In this document: piece by piece, positions 15,125-25,197 of the stretch
Layout: each line of letters begins with the position of its first letter
How positions within the stretch are numbered: the stretch's first letter is position 1
Origin: an uncultured Lachnospiraceae bacterium
Lineage (GTDB): Bacteria > Bacillota > Clostridia > Lachnospirales > Lachnospiraceae
Direction: 5' to 3'
DNA: 64,000 nt
NCBI GenBank assembly: GCA_902789665.1
Contig: CADAOY010000002.1
Span: forward strand, 1 to 64,000
The notes under the pieces: model-generated
Seen by the model: only the letters and a program-made list of their open reading frames with translations
The model's database searches: none
What the model was told of the DNA's origin: nothing
Made by a program: the position numbers and the translations under genes

Positions 15125-16886
15125 CAGGACAGATAAAACAATAACATCTTATTTGTGGTTTGCCTTTGGGTTGTTGGCTGTTATGGTGGAAATCCTCGTC
15201 ATGATTTACCTAGGGACTTCGGCAGTTGTTGAGGTCAGAGATCAGTTTGATGGGGAAATCGTGGCATATTACTTAAGTGGAAGGCATCTTTTTAACGGCA
15301 ATTTCTACCCGGAAATCATGGGTGGTTTAAAGGGTGCGTCAATTATTGCACCGGCGCCGATTCTGGCCGTATTCTACGCTTTTGGCGACGTATATACCGG
15401 CTACCTCTTAAGTTTCATCGTTGTCAAAATCACCGCTTATCTTAGCATGTATTTCCTTTTAAACAAATATCTTAAGGCGCCTTCTTATATCTCAGCAGGC
15501 GTTGCAGTTACCTTTGCATATATTCCGTTTTTCGCGGTTTACGGACTGTGTGGACCGGGAATACCAATGGTTTTAATTGCATTTTTGGAACTTGCCAAAG
15601 ATCATAAAAAATTGTGGCCTTATGTATTACTGATTATATATGGCGCGGCTTCTTCGCCGGTTTTAACAGGATATGCGGTTATAATCCTTCTTGGAATTGT
15701 AATAATCTATAGAATAATGAAAAAGAAACAGATTAAGGGCCTTGTCACAGGTGCAGTAGTCTTAATTTCAACCTATTGTTTATACAATATTGACCTCATA
15801 AAAGATCTGATAAGTGGAGAGGTTAGTCATAAATCCCAGATGGTATATTTTGGTTCACCATTTGTTGAATCCTTTGTAAATGTGCTTTTTAAGGGAATTG
15901 TCATGACGCCAAGTTATCATCAGTACTGTTTCTGGATATCCCTTGTTACACTGATTATCAGCGGATGTTATGTAATATTTGTAAAGAGCGATAAAAGAAA
16001 AACAGAGAATAAAAATCTAAAGAACCATACAATAATTCTTGCTATTCTTATGGTGCTTGGAATAATGATTGCATTATATAATTCATTTTTTGTAAGCGAT
16101 TTTGTTGCAAATATTCGTAATCATCTGGGAACGCTGGGCTCTTTTCAGTCCAACAGGTTCTACTGGCTTTATCCGGCGCTCTGGTATTTTAGCCTTGGAG
16201 TATCAGCCTGCATCATCAATGATTTCAGGCAGATAATAACAGAAAAAAATGAAAAGGCAAAAGTAATAACCAATATTGCTTCTGTTGTAATCATACTTGG
16301 AATCATTGGAATCTGTGCTGCAAATATTCTTTACGTGGGAACTTTCCGTTATAATTTAAGGCAGGTTATAAAGGGAAATAAGGGTAATTCACTTACCTTT
16401 GAAGACTATGTTGATAAAGATGAATATGATGCCATCAAAGCCTTTATTGAAAAAGAAGAAGGCTTGAGCGTGGAAGAATACAGGGTTGGAAGCCTGGGAA
16501 TTGAGCCGGCGGTGGCGATTCTAAACGGTTTTTATACAATAGACGGCTATTCCAATAATTACCCGCTCAAATATAAAGAAGAATTCAGAAGAATAATTGC
16601 CAAAGAACTTGATAAGAATATTAATAATGTGTGGTATTATGATTACTGGGGCAACAGATGCTATCTCTTAGCCGCCCAGTTTAACGGAAATCAGTTTTTG
16701 GGAAGAGAAGATCATGTAGTATATACCGACCTTGAATTCGATACTGCTGCAATGAAAGCCCTTGGCTGTGATTATCTCCTTTCTGTCGGCGAAATCAGTG
16801 GAGCAGAGGAAAGAGGATATACACTGTTAAACAGATTTGATGATGCCAGATATTCATACTGTATTTATCTTTATAAGGTGAACTGA
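15114..16886 (+). CDS. DUF6044-like polytopic membrane protein
   Basis: About 590 residues. There are ~11 predicted membrane helices up to residue ~420, then a soluble C-terminal domain of ~170 residues (EFDTAAMKALGCDYLLSVG). The early VRDQFDGEIVAYYLSGRHLF segment, acidic and just after helix 1, looks like a GT-C catalytic loop and matches my memory of the DUF6044 family. The start is uncertain: GTG 15105 and ATG 15114 are both in frame, neither with a clear Shine-Dalgarno, and the gene overlaps the previous one. Its stop TGA shares a base with the tilS start, so translation is coupled. Likely acts in surface polysaccharide or protein glycosylation. Confidence 0.7.
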   Translation: MKNNRTDKTITSYLWFAFGLLAVMVEILVMIYLGTSAVVEVRDQFDGEIVAYYLSGRHLFNGNFYPEIMGGLKGASIIAPAPILAVFYAFGDVYTGYLLSFIVVKITAYLSMYFLLNKYLKAPSYISAGVAVTFAYIPFFAVYGLCGPGIPMVLIAFLELAKDHKKLWPYVLLIIYGAASSPVLTGYAVIILLGIVIIYRIMKKKQIKGLVTGAVVLISTYCLYNIDLIKDLISGEVSHKSQMVYFGSPFVESFVNVLFKGIVMTPSYHQYCFWISLVTLIISGCYVIFVKSDKRKTENKNLKNHTIILAILMVLGIMIALYNSFFVSDFVANIRNHLGTLGSFQSNRFYWLYPALWYFSLGVSACIINDFRQIITEKNEKAKVITNIASVVIILGIIGICAANILYVGTFRYNLRQVIKGNKGNSLTFEDYVDKDEYDAIKAFIEKEEGLSVEEYRVGSLGIEPAVAILNGFYTIDGYSNNYPLKYKEEFRRIIAKELDKNINNVWYYDYWGNRCYLLAAQFNGNQFLGREDHVVYTDLEFDTAAMKALGCDYLLSVGEISGAEERGYTLLNRFDDARYSYCIYLYKVN

Positions 16887-18316
16887 TGTTAAAAATCGAA
16901 GAAAAAGTTTACAACTACATACTTGATAAGAAAATGATCCCGGCAAAAAGCCGAATCGTTGTCGCTCTTTCGGGCGGAGCGGATTCAGTATGCCTTCTTG
17001 AAATCTTAAACAGTTTGTCAAAAGAACTGGATATAAGTCTTGTGGCAGCCCATGTGAATCATTCCATCAGGGAAACAGCCAAAAGAGATGAGGATTTTGC
17101 GCGCAAGTTCTCGGAAGATCGAAATATACCTTTTTACTGCCTTACAGAAGATGTGCCTAAGGTAGCAAATGAAGAACACTTAAGTCTTGAAGAAGCCGGA
17201 AGAAAAGTCAGATATGAGTTTTTCAGGACACTAAAGGAAGAAACAAAGAGTGACATGATTGCGGTAGCCCATCATAAGAATGACAGAGCGGAGACGGTGA
17301 TTTTTAACCTTTCAAGGGGTACTTCTGTTAAAGGGCTTACAGGAATACAGGCTAAAAATGATGATATTATAAGGCCGCTTATGTGCCTTACAAGAGAAGA
17401 AATTGAAGGATATATTCAGGAAAAAAATTTATCTTTCGTGACAGATGAGACCAATCTTACTGAGGATTATGGCAGGAATATCATAAGGTCTTCGGTGCTC
17501 CCAAAACTTGAGGAAGTTTCAGAAGGAGCGCTTGAGAATATAATCAGATGCGCTGACAACTTGGAGGTTGTGGAAGAATATCTTTCCATGATGACTGAAA
17601 GGGCGTACAGCGCCCATGTGGTAAAAAAAGATGGCAGCCTGACAATTCGTAATGAGATTTCCTATGTGCATAAGGCAATCAGGGACAGGGTAATATTAGA
17701 GGCTCTTTGCGAAGTGGCCGGAAGGCGTAAGGATATAGGAAAAGTTCAGATAGATTCCGTTGCAGACCTTATTAATGCAGAAAGCGGAAAAAGAAGAGAA
17801 TTCATTTATTCTCTTATTGCAGTAAGAACTGCAAAAGGCGTGGTTATAACCACAAAAGAAAATGAAGAAATGGCATTAAAGAGTGGACAGGATTATTATC
17901 TCTGGGATATAGCCTCTGTCAAAATTGATGTCGAGAGAGTTCTTAATGGAAAAGAAATCCGTGTTGAGATGCCGGGGTGTGAGCTTACATTTAATGCGGT
18001 ATCCGGAAGAAATCAGGGAGAATATCCTATAAAAAGATATACTAAATGGATTAACTGTGATAAAATTAATTGTCTGTGTGTTCGTAATATAGCCCCTGAT
18101 GACTATATTCGAATTGAGGGAGACAAACTTAAGAAAATAAAGGACTATCTCGTAGACATTAAAGTGCCGTCAGCGGTAAGAAACAAGGTTGTTGTATTGT
18201 CGGATGGCGATAATAAAAATGAAGTATTGTGGGTACTTTCGGGCAGGCTTGGTGCAAATGCCAAGGTTGATGATAATACAAAAAGGATAATCGAAGTCTC
18301 CATGGAGATGAGATAA
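16886..18316 (+). CDS. tilS: tRNA(Ile)-lysidine synthase
   Basis: 476 residues. It joins lysine to C34 of the minor tRNA-Ile so that it reads AUA. The ATP PP-loop is ALSGGADSVCLLEIL at about 28-42, followed by AAHVNHSIRE and VAHHKNDRAETVIFNL, all family hallmarks. The C-terminal third, less conserved, matches the tRNA-binding region of Firmicute TilS. It starts one base inside the preceding membrane gene (TGATG). The order tilS-hpt-ftsH is the classic Firmicute arrangement. Confidence 0.95.
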   Translation: MLKIEEKVYNYILDKKMIPAKSRIVVALSGGADSVCLLEILNSLSKELDISLVAAHVNHSIRETAKRDEDFARKFSEDRNIPFYCLTEDVPKVANEEHLSLEEAGRKVRYEFFRTLKEETKSDMIAVAHHKNDRAETVIFNLSRGTSVKGLTGIQAKNDDIIRPLMCLTREEIEGYIQEKNLSFVTDETNLTEDYGRNIIRSSVLPKLEEVSEGALENIIRCADNLEVVEEYLSMMTERAYSAHVVKKDGSLTIRNEISYVHKAIRDRVILEALCEVAGRRKDIGKVQIDSVADLINAESGKRREFIYSLIAVRTAKGVVITTKENEEMALKSGQDYYLWDIASVKIDVERVLNGKEIRVEMPGCELTFNAVSGRNQGEYPIKRYTKWINCDKINCLCVRNIAPDDYIRIEGDKLKKIKDYLVDIKVPSAVRNKVVVLSDGDNKNEVLWVLSGRLGANAKVDDNTKRIIEVSMEMR

Positions 18317-18340
18317 CCAGAGAAAACGGGGGTAGAAATT

Positions 18341-18868
18341 ATGGCTGAAAAAATCACTGAATTAATATCAGAAGAAAAGATTGATAACAGAATCAGAGAG
18401 ATTGGCGCTGAGCTTAGCAAAAAGTTCCAGGGCGAAGACGTTGTGCTGGTGGGGATTTTGCGAGGCGGTGCTTTTTTCGCATGTGAACTAGCCAAGAGAA
18501 TTGATATCCCGGTGGTTATGGATTTCATGTGCACCTCAAGCTACGGTAATGGCACAGTGTCCAAGGGCAATGTAAATATTGTTAAGGATCTTGATGAGAA
18601 TATCGAAGGCAAGAATGTAATTATTGCTGAAGATATTATCGATTCAGGTAATACTCTTAAGGCGCTTAAGGAGATTCTTACAGACAGAAATCCAAAGAGC
18701 CTTACACTCTGCACACTTCTTGATAAGCCGTCAAGAAGAGAAGTTCAGGTTGATGTGGATTACGTGGGATTTGAGATTAATGATTATTTCGTGGTTGGCT
18801 ACGGCCTTGATTATGCCCAGAAATATCGTAATCTTCCATATATCGGAATCGTGGAATTTGAAAACTAA
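18341..18868 (+). CDS. hpt: Hypoxanthine phosphoribosyltransferase
   Basis: 175 residues, normal size. It makes IMP or GMP from hypoxanthine or guanine and PRPP. The PRPP-binding loop is NVIIAEDIIDSGNTLKAL (about 88-105), and GILRGGAFFACELA near residue 38 is the usual second motif. A GGGGG ribosome-binding site lies 9 bases ahead. It sits between tilS and ftsH, as in Bacillus. Confidence 0.95.
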   Translation: MAEKITELISEEKIDNRIREIGAELSKKFQGEDVVLVGILRGGAFFACELAKRIDIPVVMDFMCTSSYGNGTVSKGNVNIVKDLDENIEGKNVIIAEDIIDSGNTLKALKEILTDRNPKSLTLCTLLDKPSRREVQVDVDYVGFEINDYFVVGYGLDYAQKYRNLPYIGIVEFEN

Positions 18869-18911
18869 TCAGATTTGATTGACGATAAATAAAGGTTAGA
18901 AAGGTAGAAAA

Positions 18912-20774
18912 ATGAACAAGGACAACAGAAGAGGCGTAGGTCTTATCTTCTTTATACTGGTTCTCATAGTTCTCGCCCTTATCTATTACTATTTCTTTGC
19001 AGGCCAGACCAGTTATTACACAATGGGTCAGCTCCAGAAAGAAATTGAGCAGGGCAGAGTAGTCGACGTATTTATTGATCAGTATAAGGATTCATTAGGC
19101 GGAAGCGTTACAGTAACACTTTCAAACGGCGTAGAGAGAACCGTTAATGTTACAAACGTAACCAATACGGAGCAGTATTTAAGAGAGCAGGGACTGGACC
19201 CTGAAGTCAGCACAGTTCCGGTGGAAAGCTGGTTTTTATATAATGTATTACCAATTCTCATTGCGGGAATCATGGTAATATTCGTGATGATTTTATTCCT
19301 GAATGCTCAGACTGCAGCCATGGGTGGTGGTACCAATTCCAAATTGGTTAACTTTGGCAAAAGCCGCGCCCGCATGATTAAAGACAACAAATATACACTT
19401 AAAGATGTTGCAGGATTAAAGGAAGAAAAGGAAGAACTTGCAGAAGTTATCGACTTTTTGAAAGATCCTGGCAAATATACAAATCTTGGCGCAAGAATTC
19501 CAAAGGGACTTTTACTTGAGGGCCCTCCGGGAACAGGTAAAACATTACTTGCCAAGGCTGTGGCGGGAGAAGCGGGAGTTCCATTTTTCTCAATCTCCGG
19601 TTCAGACTTCGTGGAAATGTTCGTAGGTGTTGGTGCCTCAAGAGTAAGGGATTTATTTGAAGATGCAAAGATGAACAAGCCTTGTATCGTCTTTATCGAC
19701 GAAATCGATGCAGTAGCACGTAAAAGAGGTACAGGTCTTGGCGGCGGCCATGATGAAAGAGAGCAGACTCTTAACCAGATGCTTGTTGAGATGGATGGTT
19801 TTGAGGAGAACTCAGGAATCATAGTAATGGCTGCAACCAACAGAGTTGATATCTTAGACCCTGCTATTCTTCGTCCGGGCAGATTCGACCGTAAAATCAT
19901 GGTGGGAAGACCTGACGTACAGGGAAGAGAAGAGATTCTTAACGTTCATGCCCGTAACAAGAAGATGGGTGATGATGTTAATCTTAAGAAGGTTGCCCAG
20001 ACAACCGCAGGCTTTACAGGTGCTGATCTTGAAAACCTGCTTAATGAAGCTGCAATCTCAGCTGCAAAAGAAAATAAGAGTTTCATTGTAGATGAGGATA
20101 TTACCAAGGCTTTTGTTAAGGTTGGTATCGGTAGAGAGAAGAAGAGCCGTCTTGTAAGTGATAAAGAAAAGAAAATCACCGCATATCATGAAGCAGGTCA
20201 TGCAATTTTATTCCATGAGCTTCCTGATATGGATGAAGTTTATACAATTTCAATTATTCCTACAGGCGTATCGGCAGCAGGTTATACAATGCCTCTTCCA
20301 ACAAATGACAACATGTTCAGAACCAGAGGTGAAATGCTTCAGCATATTCAGACACTTCTTGGTGGAAGAATTGCCGAGGAGATTATTTTTGACGATATAA
20401 CAACCGGTGCTTCCAATGATATTGAAAGAGCCACAAGTGTTGCAAGAGATATGGTTACAAGATTCGGTATGAGCAAGAAGATGGGTCTTATTAATTATAA
20501 GTCAGACTCTGACGAGGTCTTCATTGGTAACGACCTGGCTCATTCAAAGCCATACAGCGAAGGCGTTGCAAGCCAGATTGATGAGGAAATCAAATCCATC
20601 ATTGATGAGTGTTATAACAAGGCTAAAAAGATTCTTACGGATAATATCGAGATTCTTCATAAGACAGCAAATCTTCTTATAGAGAGAGAGCGAATCTCCA
20701 TGGAAGAATTCAATGAATTATTCGAAAAGAAAGATATATTTGGTTTCAAAGAAGAGCCAAAGCCGGAAGTGTAA
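18912..20774 (+). CDS. ftsH: ATP-dependent zinc metalloprotease FtsH
   Basis: 620 residues. Membrane-anchored AAA+ protease that degrades unassembled or short-lived membrane and cytosolic proteins. Two membrane helices (about 7-28 and 107-130) flank an extracytoplasmic region. Walker A is [20 protein letters not shown], Walker B is [10 protein letters not shown], the second region of homology is [20 protein letters not shown], and the zinc site is HEAGHAI with the third ligand Asp further on. Length and order are typical. Followed by a terminator-like hairpin. Confidence 0.97.
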   Translation: MNKDNRRGVGLIFFILVLIVLALIYYYFFAGQTSYYTMGQLQKEIEQGRVVDVFIDQYKDSLGGSVTVTLSNGVERTVNVTNVTNTEQYLREQGLDPEVSTVPVESWFLYNVLPILIAGIMVIFVMILFLNAQTAAMGGGTNSKLVNFGKSRARMIKDNKYTLKDVAGLKEEKEELAEVIDFLKDPGKYTNLGARIPKGLLLEGPPGTGKTLLAKAVAGEAGVPFFSISGSDFVEMFVGVGASRVRDLFEDAKMNKPCIVFIDEIDAVARKRGTGLGGGHDEREQTLNQMLVEMDGFEENSGIIVMAATNRVDILDPAILRPGRFDRKIMVGRPDVQGREEILNVHARNKKMGDDVNLKKVAQTTAGFTGADLENLLNEAAISAAKENKSFIVDEDITKAFVKVGIGREKKSRLVSDKEKKITAYHEAGHAILFHELPDMDEVYTISIIPTGVSAAGYTMPLPTNDNMFRTRGEMLQHIQTLLGGRIAEEIIFDDITTGASNDIERATSVARDMVTRFGMSKKMGLINYKSDSDEVFIGNDLAHSKPYSEGVASQIDEEIKSIIDECYNKAKKILTDNIEILHKTANLLIERERISMEEFNELFEKKDIFGFKEEPKPEV

Positions 20775-20794
20775 TTAAAGTTAAAAGATAAGGG

Positions 20795-20818
20795 TGACGG
20801 GGCGACCCGTCATCTTTT
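20795..20818 (+). terminator. Terminator after ftsH
   Basis: TGACGGG (20795-20801) pairs with CCCGTCA (20806-20812) with loop GCGA, followed by TCTTTTT. It separates ftsH from the thioesterase gene. Confidence 0.8.
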
Positions 20819-20844
20819 TATGAAATTGTGTATGAGAGGTAAAT

Positions 20845-21564
20845 ATGTTTACATTTGAAAGCGTAGTTAGATTCAGTGAAGTGGATACAGACGGATATTT
20901 AGGCCTTAAAGGCATTCTTAATTATTTTCAGGACTGTTCTGAACTTCAGTCGGATTCTCTTGATAATGGATTTGTGAAGGTTCACTTGGAGCATCATTTC
21001 TGGGTGCTTAATTCCTGGCAGATTCAGATTAAAAAGAAACCAAAACTGGGTGACAAAATATTCGCCGGCACAGCGCCTCATCAGTTCAGGTCTTTTGAAG
21101 GACAGCGTAATTTCTTTATCCTTGATGAAAATAAGGAAGTGCTGGTTAATGCCAACTCCATCTGGACATTTCTTGATATGGAGACTCTCCGTCCGGTAAA
21201 GGTGGATGATGAGCAGCTTAAGAAATACGCCCTTGATCCTCCATATGAGATGGATTATGCCCCTCGCAAAATCGACATCAGGAAAATTGAAGAAGCAGCA
21301 TATACAAAAATATGCGAAATAGAAGTAAAAGATTATATGCTTGATATGAATAAGCATGTAAATAATGCCTGGTATGTAATTGCCACTACTGAATATGTTC
21401 CAAAAGACTTTGAATATAATCAGGTAAGAGTTGATTACAGAAAGGCCGCATACCTTGGGGATGTGCTGATTCTTAAGGAAGCAAGGGTGGATGATAAGTT
21501 AGTTCACGTGCTTTCAACAGAAGATGGCACAGTTTATAATATTATTGAGTATTCGAATATATAA
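20845..21564 (+). CDS. Acyl-ACP thioesterase family protein
   Basis: 239 residues, made of two hot-dog folds as in the acyl-ACP thioesterase family. The start FTFESVVRFSEVDTDGYLGLKGILNYFQDCSELQ and the later LDMNKHVNNAWYV segment (catalytic-type Asn-His region) are typical; only short parts are quoted here as markers. It would release free fatty acids from acyl carrier protein. Bacterial members are often found alone, as here. A ribosome-binding site GAGAGG lies 6 bases before the ATG. Confidence 0.85.
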   Translation: MFTFESVVRFSEVDTDGYLGLKGILNYFQDCSELQSDSLDNGFVKVHLEHHFWVLNSWQIQIKKKPKLGDKIFAGTAPHQFRSFEGQRNFFILDENKEVLVNANSIWTFLDMETLRPVKVDDEQLKKYALDPPYEMDYAPRKIDIRKIEEAAYTKICEIEVKDYMLDMNKHVNNAWYVIATTEYVPKDFEYNQVRVDYRKAAYLGDVLILKEARVDDKLVHVLSTEDGTVYNIIEYSNI

Positions 21565-21574
21565 TTTTAATGCT

Positions 21575-21602
21575 AAAAACCGCGTATTTACGCGGTTTTT
21601 TA
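21575..21602 (+). terminator. Terminator after the thioesterase gene
   Basis: AAAAACCGCG (21575-21584) pairs with CGCGGTTTTT (21591-21600); perfect 10-bp stem that runs into a T tract. Confidence 0.92.
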
Positions 21603-21615
21603 ATACCTCTTGGTA

Positions 21616-21662
21616 AAAATGCACAAAAAGTTGGTTAGTCCTTTGTAAAGTTTGTGCATTTT
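21616..21662. promoter_or_regulatory. 12-bp perfect inverted repeat upstream of the GH13 promoter
   Basis: AAAATGCACAAA (21616-21627) and its exact complement TTTGTGCATTTT (21651-21662), 23 bases apart. It lies directly before the -35 of the next promoter, so it may be a regulator-binding site. A smaller palindrome ATACCA/TGGTAT (21679-21693) lies between the -35 and -10. Confidence 0.55.
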
Positions 21663-21667
21663 ATGCC

Positions 21668-21696
21668 TTGTTAAAAAAATACCACTATGGTATAAC
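21668..21696 (+). promoter_or_regulatory. Promoter of the structured leader before the GH13 gene
   Basis: TTGTTA (21668-21673) and TATAAC (21691-21696), 17 bases apart; transcription expected near 21703. Confidence 0.65.
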
Positions 21697-21702
21697 ATAC
21701 TT

Positions 21703-21818
21703 GTAACCCCCCAATACATTATAGTTTTTTGCTATACCCCATAAGAAGAAATACCTTCTCTAAAAGGACAGTTAATCTAACGATGACTGTCTTTTTACGT
21801 TATAGGTATTTTTTTATT
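21703..21818 (+). ncRNA. Structured leader or small RNA with nested stems and T tail
   Basis: Downstream of the promoter the RNA would contain TATAG/CTATA (21720-21736) and a composite element: outer stem AAATACCT/AGGTATTT (21749-21756, 21804-21811) enclosing GGACAGT/ACTGTC (21766-21772, 21786-21791), then T7. Nested arms with a terminal T run look like an attenuator, riboswitch expression platform or free small RNA. I recognise no known riboswitch class. It precedes a GH13 gene by about 130 bases. Confidence 0.5.
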
Positions 21819-21948
21819 TCCAAAACAGCTGATATACTATATGGAATCTGCCCTAATGCTTGTATTTTAGAGTGAAATATAATACAATATTAAGTGGTTG
21901 TTAGCCGAAACAGGCTTATATTTCATACCGGAACTGAGGGTTACTTCA

Positions 21949-24102
21949 ATGGACATTAGTACAATGGATGTAGGGCAATTGTTACACTTGGAAAGAGTGT
22001 TGCATTATGTTGGCAGTATGAGGCCTCTTCTTAACAAGAAGGCTCTTTTCTCCGACACTACTTCTGACTATGTGACTCCTGTGGAGCCAAATGCAGGGGA
22101 TGATGTTACAATCAGATTCAGAGCCGGTAAGAATAATTTGGATATGGTATCTTTAATTTATGAAGACGGCTTTATCCCTATGAGAAAAGTCAGATGCGAC
22201 GGTGATTTTGACTATTATGAGTGTCATTACACCATCACTGAAAAAGGTCTTAAATATTATTTCGAACTCAAGGTTGGCCAGGTGCGTTGTTTCTACAATG
22301 CAAGGGGCGTGACAACAGAAATCCAGGATTATTACAATTTCAGAATTATACCGAATTTCCATACTCCTGACTGGGCAAAAGGCGCAGTTATGTATCAGAT
22401 CTATGTGGACAGATTCTATAATGGAGATCCAACCAATGATGTGCTTAATAAGGAATATTTCTATCTTGGAGATTATTCAAGGCATGTTAATGACTGGGGC
22501 AAATATCCGGATCAGATGGGCGTAAGGGAATTCTACGGCGGCGATCTTCAGGGTGTAATGGATAAGATGGATTATCTCCAGAATCTTGGAGTTGATGTTA
22601 TTTATTTTAATCCATTATTTGTATCACCATCCAATCATAAATATGATATTCAGGATTATGATTATATAGATCCGCATATCGGACGAATTGTTAATGACGA
22701 GGGTGAACTTCTCGATGGCGATAAGACTGAGAACAGATTTGCCAGCAGATATATAAACAGAGTTACCAATAAAGAAAATCTTGAAGCAAGTAATAAGCTT
22801 TTTGCTGAACTTGTGGAAGAAGCCCACAGAAGGGGCATGAAGGTTATCCTTGATGGTGTATTTAATCACTGCGGGTCTTTTAACAAATGGCTTGATAAGG
22901 AAAGAATATATGAGGATGCTGAAGGATACGCCAAAGGCGCTTACATAACCAAGGACAGCCCTTATCATAATTACTTCAGATTCCACCAGGGCGAAGACCA
23001 TATGTGGCCTTATAATCACACATATGATGGCTGGTGGGGACATGATACTCTTCCAAAACTTAATTATGAGAATTCAAGAGAATTATATGATTATATTTTA
23101 TACATAGGCCGTAAGTGGGTTTCTCCTCCGTATAATGTGGATGGCTGGAGACTTGACGTGGCAGCAGACTTAGGACACAGCCCTGAGTTTAATCACCAGT
23201 TCTGGAAGGACTTCAGAAAGGCTGTTAAAGAAGCTAATCCGAATGCCATTATTCTGGCTGAACATTATGGCTCATCAAGAGAGTGGCTTAAGGGTGATGA
23301 ATGGGATACCGTCATGAACTATGATGCCTTCATGGAGCCGATAACCTGGTTTTTGACAGGTATGCAGAAGCATAGTGATGATTACAGGGAGGATTTACTT
23401 GGCAATGCGGATTCTTTCTGGGGAGCCATGGAGCATCACGGCACGAATTTTACAAATTCGTCACTGCAGGTTGCAATGAATGAACTTAGTAACCATGACC
23501 ATTCAAGATTCTTAACAAGAACCAATCACAAAGTGGGAAGAATCAATACGCTTGGTGCTGAGGCTGCAAACCAGAATGTTGACAAGGCGGTATTAAGAGA
23601 GGCTGTTGTAATGCAGATGACATGGCCTGGCGCACCGACAATCTACTATGGTGATGAGGCTGGCGTATGCGGCTTTACCGACCCGGATAACAGACGTACT
23701 TATCCTTGGGGACATGAGGATACAAGATTAATAGATTTCCACAGGGATGTGATTAAGATTCATAAGGAAAGAAAGGAACTTTTGAAGGGCTCTTTGATTA
23801 AACTTGAATCTGATTATAATTACATTTCATATGCCAGATCTTTGGAAGGCTCGATTACTTTAGTATTTGTAAACAATAACCATCATGAGATGGAAAGAGT
23901 TGTGCCGGCATGGATTGCGGGCGTTAGAAATGGGGAAGTGCTTTCAAGAAAAGTGCTGACATACAGGGAAGATTATACATTAGAAGGCGAAGAATATGAG
24001 GTAACAGGCGGCAGAATTAAGATTAAACTTCCGCCTAAGAGCGCCCTTTTGTTGTGCAATGAAGGGGATAGAAGAATGGGTGAGGTAATATATGATTTCT
24101 AA
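21949..24102 (+). CDS. GH13 alpha-glycosidase (neopullulanase/cyclomaltodextrinase type)
   Basis: 717 residues. An N-terminal beta domain (~30-135) precedes the GH13 barrel, which carries the four classic regions: DGVFNHCG, GWRLDVAADLG (nucleophile Asp), ILAEHYG (acid/base Glu) and ELSNHDHSR. A C-terminal beta domain closes the protein. No signal peptide is seen, so it should act inside the cell on maltodextrins, cyclodextrins or pullulan fragments. The open frame reaches 21898, but GAGGG at 21936-21940 supports ATG 21949. The PucR-type regulator gene overlaps its end by 11 bases. Confidence 0.9.
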   Translation: MDISTMDVGQLLHLERVLHYVGSMRPLLNKKALFSDTTSDYVTPVEPNAGDDVTIRFRAGKNNLDMVSLIYEDGFIPMRKVRCDGDFDYYECHYTITEKGLKYYFELKVGQVRCFYNARGVTTEIQDYYNFRIIPNFHTPDWAKGAVMYQIYVDRFYNGDPTNDVLNKEYFYLGDYSRHVNDWGKYPDQMGVREFYGGDLQGVMDKMDYLQNLGVDVIYFNPLFVSPSNHKYDIQDYDYIDPHIGRIVNDEGELLDGDKTENRFASRYINRVTNKENLEASNKLFAELVEEAHRRGMKVILDGVFNHCGSFNKWLDKERIYEDAEGYAKGAYITKDSPYHNYFRFHQGEDHMWPYNHTYDGWWGHDTLPKLNYENSRELYDYILYIGRKWVSPPYNVDGWRLDVAADLGHSPEFNHQFWKDFRKAVKEANPNAIILAEHYGSSREWLKGDEWDTVMNYDAFMEPITWFLTGMQKHSDDYREDLLGNADSFWGAMEHHGTNFTNSSLQVAMNELSNHDHSRFLTRTNHKVGRINTLGAEAANQNVDKAVLREAVVMQMTWPGAPTIYYGDEAGVCGFTDPDNRRTYPWGHEDTRLIDFHRDVIKIHKERKELLKGSLIKLESDYNYISYARSLEGSITLVFVNNNHHEMERVVPAWIAGVRNGEVLSRKVLTYREDYTLEGEEYEVTGGRIKIKLPPKSALLLCNEGDRRMGEVIYDF

Positions 24103-25183
24103 ACAGATTATTCAGACATGTATTGATGAACTGAAAGAACTTACAAAAGTTGATTTTATGATTATTGATACTGAAGGACTGCTTCTGGCAACCACCTTCA
24201 AGAATAATAATGTGGATACTGCCATGCTGCAGGGCTTCTTTGATTCCCATGCAGACAGTCAGATTATCAGCGGTAATTATCTTTTTAAGGTAAAGGATGA
24301 GGGCAAGCCTGTATATGTTCTGGTTTCACATTCATCCAATGCTGACGGATATATTATCGGCCGCATTGCCTGCAATGAACTTGAGCATCTGCTGGTGGCT
24401 TATAAGGATCAGTATGACAATGCTGGTTTCTTCCAGAATCTCCTTCTGGATAACCTCCTTGCCATTGATATATTTAACAGGGCTAAGGAACTTAATATTT
24501 CAGACAGTGCAAGAAGAATTGTTTTCGTTGCTGAAACCACGAAAAGTGATGAAGAGGATGTGCTTCTTGCCTTAAGAAGTGCCTTCGATAATAAGGATAA
24601 TGATTATGTTGTTGCCATAGATGAAAGTAAAGTAGCTATTGTTCATACGCTTGCGGACGATGAAACAATGGAGAATATGGAAGAAGTGGCAGCAGTGATT
24701 GAAGACATAATGAACACTGAGGTTATGACCAAGGCGAAGGTTGGATACGGCACAATAGTTAATAATATCAAGGAACTTTCCAAGTCCTATAAGGAAGCTG
24801 TTATGGCCTCACAGGTTGGCGAGATCTTCTATCCGGAAAGAAATATTAACGCTTATGAATGCCTTGGCATCGGCAGACTTATTTATCAGCTTCCAGTTAA
24901 TCTGTGCAAGATTTTCCTTAAGGAAGTTTATGGTTCAGATGAACTTGATAATACGGACCTTGAAGTTATCAATACAGTAAACGGATTTCTGGACAACGAC
25001 TTCAATGCATCAGAAACCGCACGTAAGTTATATATTCACAGAAATACGCTGATGTATCGTATTGATAAACTCAAACAGTCCACAGGACTTGATGTAAGGG
25101 TATTCGATGATGCTCTTACTTTCAAAATCGCCTCCATGGTAGACAGATATGTGAGATATCAGGAGAAGAATAACGAATTTTAA
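24092..25183 (+). CDS. PucR/CdaR-family transcriptional regulator
   Basis: 363 residues. The C terminus is a PucR helix-turn-helix: FNASETARKLYIHRNTLMYR then LKQSTGLDV, residues ~305-350. The central part (~130-290) resembles the CdaR GGDEF-like domain, and the first ~120 residues a sugar-diacid/PAS-like sensor (DFMIIDTEGLLLATTF). It overlaps the GH13 gene by 11 bases, so it probably controls carbohydrate use, perhaps the GH13 gene itself through the inverted repeat at 21616; that link is a guess. Confidence 0.85.
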   Translation: MISKQIIQTCIDELKELTKVDFMIIDTEGLLLATTFKNNNVDTAMLQGFFDSHADSQIISGNYLFKVKDEGKPVYVLVSHSSNADGYIIGRIACNELEHLLVAYKDQYDNAGFFQNLLLDNLLAIDIFNRAKELNISDSARRIVFVAETTKSDEEDVLLALRSAFDNKDNDYVVAIDESKVAIVHTLADDETMENMEEVAAVIEDIMNTEVMTKAKVGYGTIVNNIKELSKSYKEAVMASQVGEIFYPERNINAYECLGIGRLIYQLPVNLCKIFLKEVYGSDELDNTDLEVINTVNGFLDNDFNASETARKLYIHRNTLMYRIDKLKQSTGLDVRVFDDALTFKIASMVDRYVRYQEKNNEF

Positions 25184-25197
25184 AAGGTTTTAAGTAT

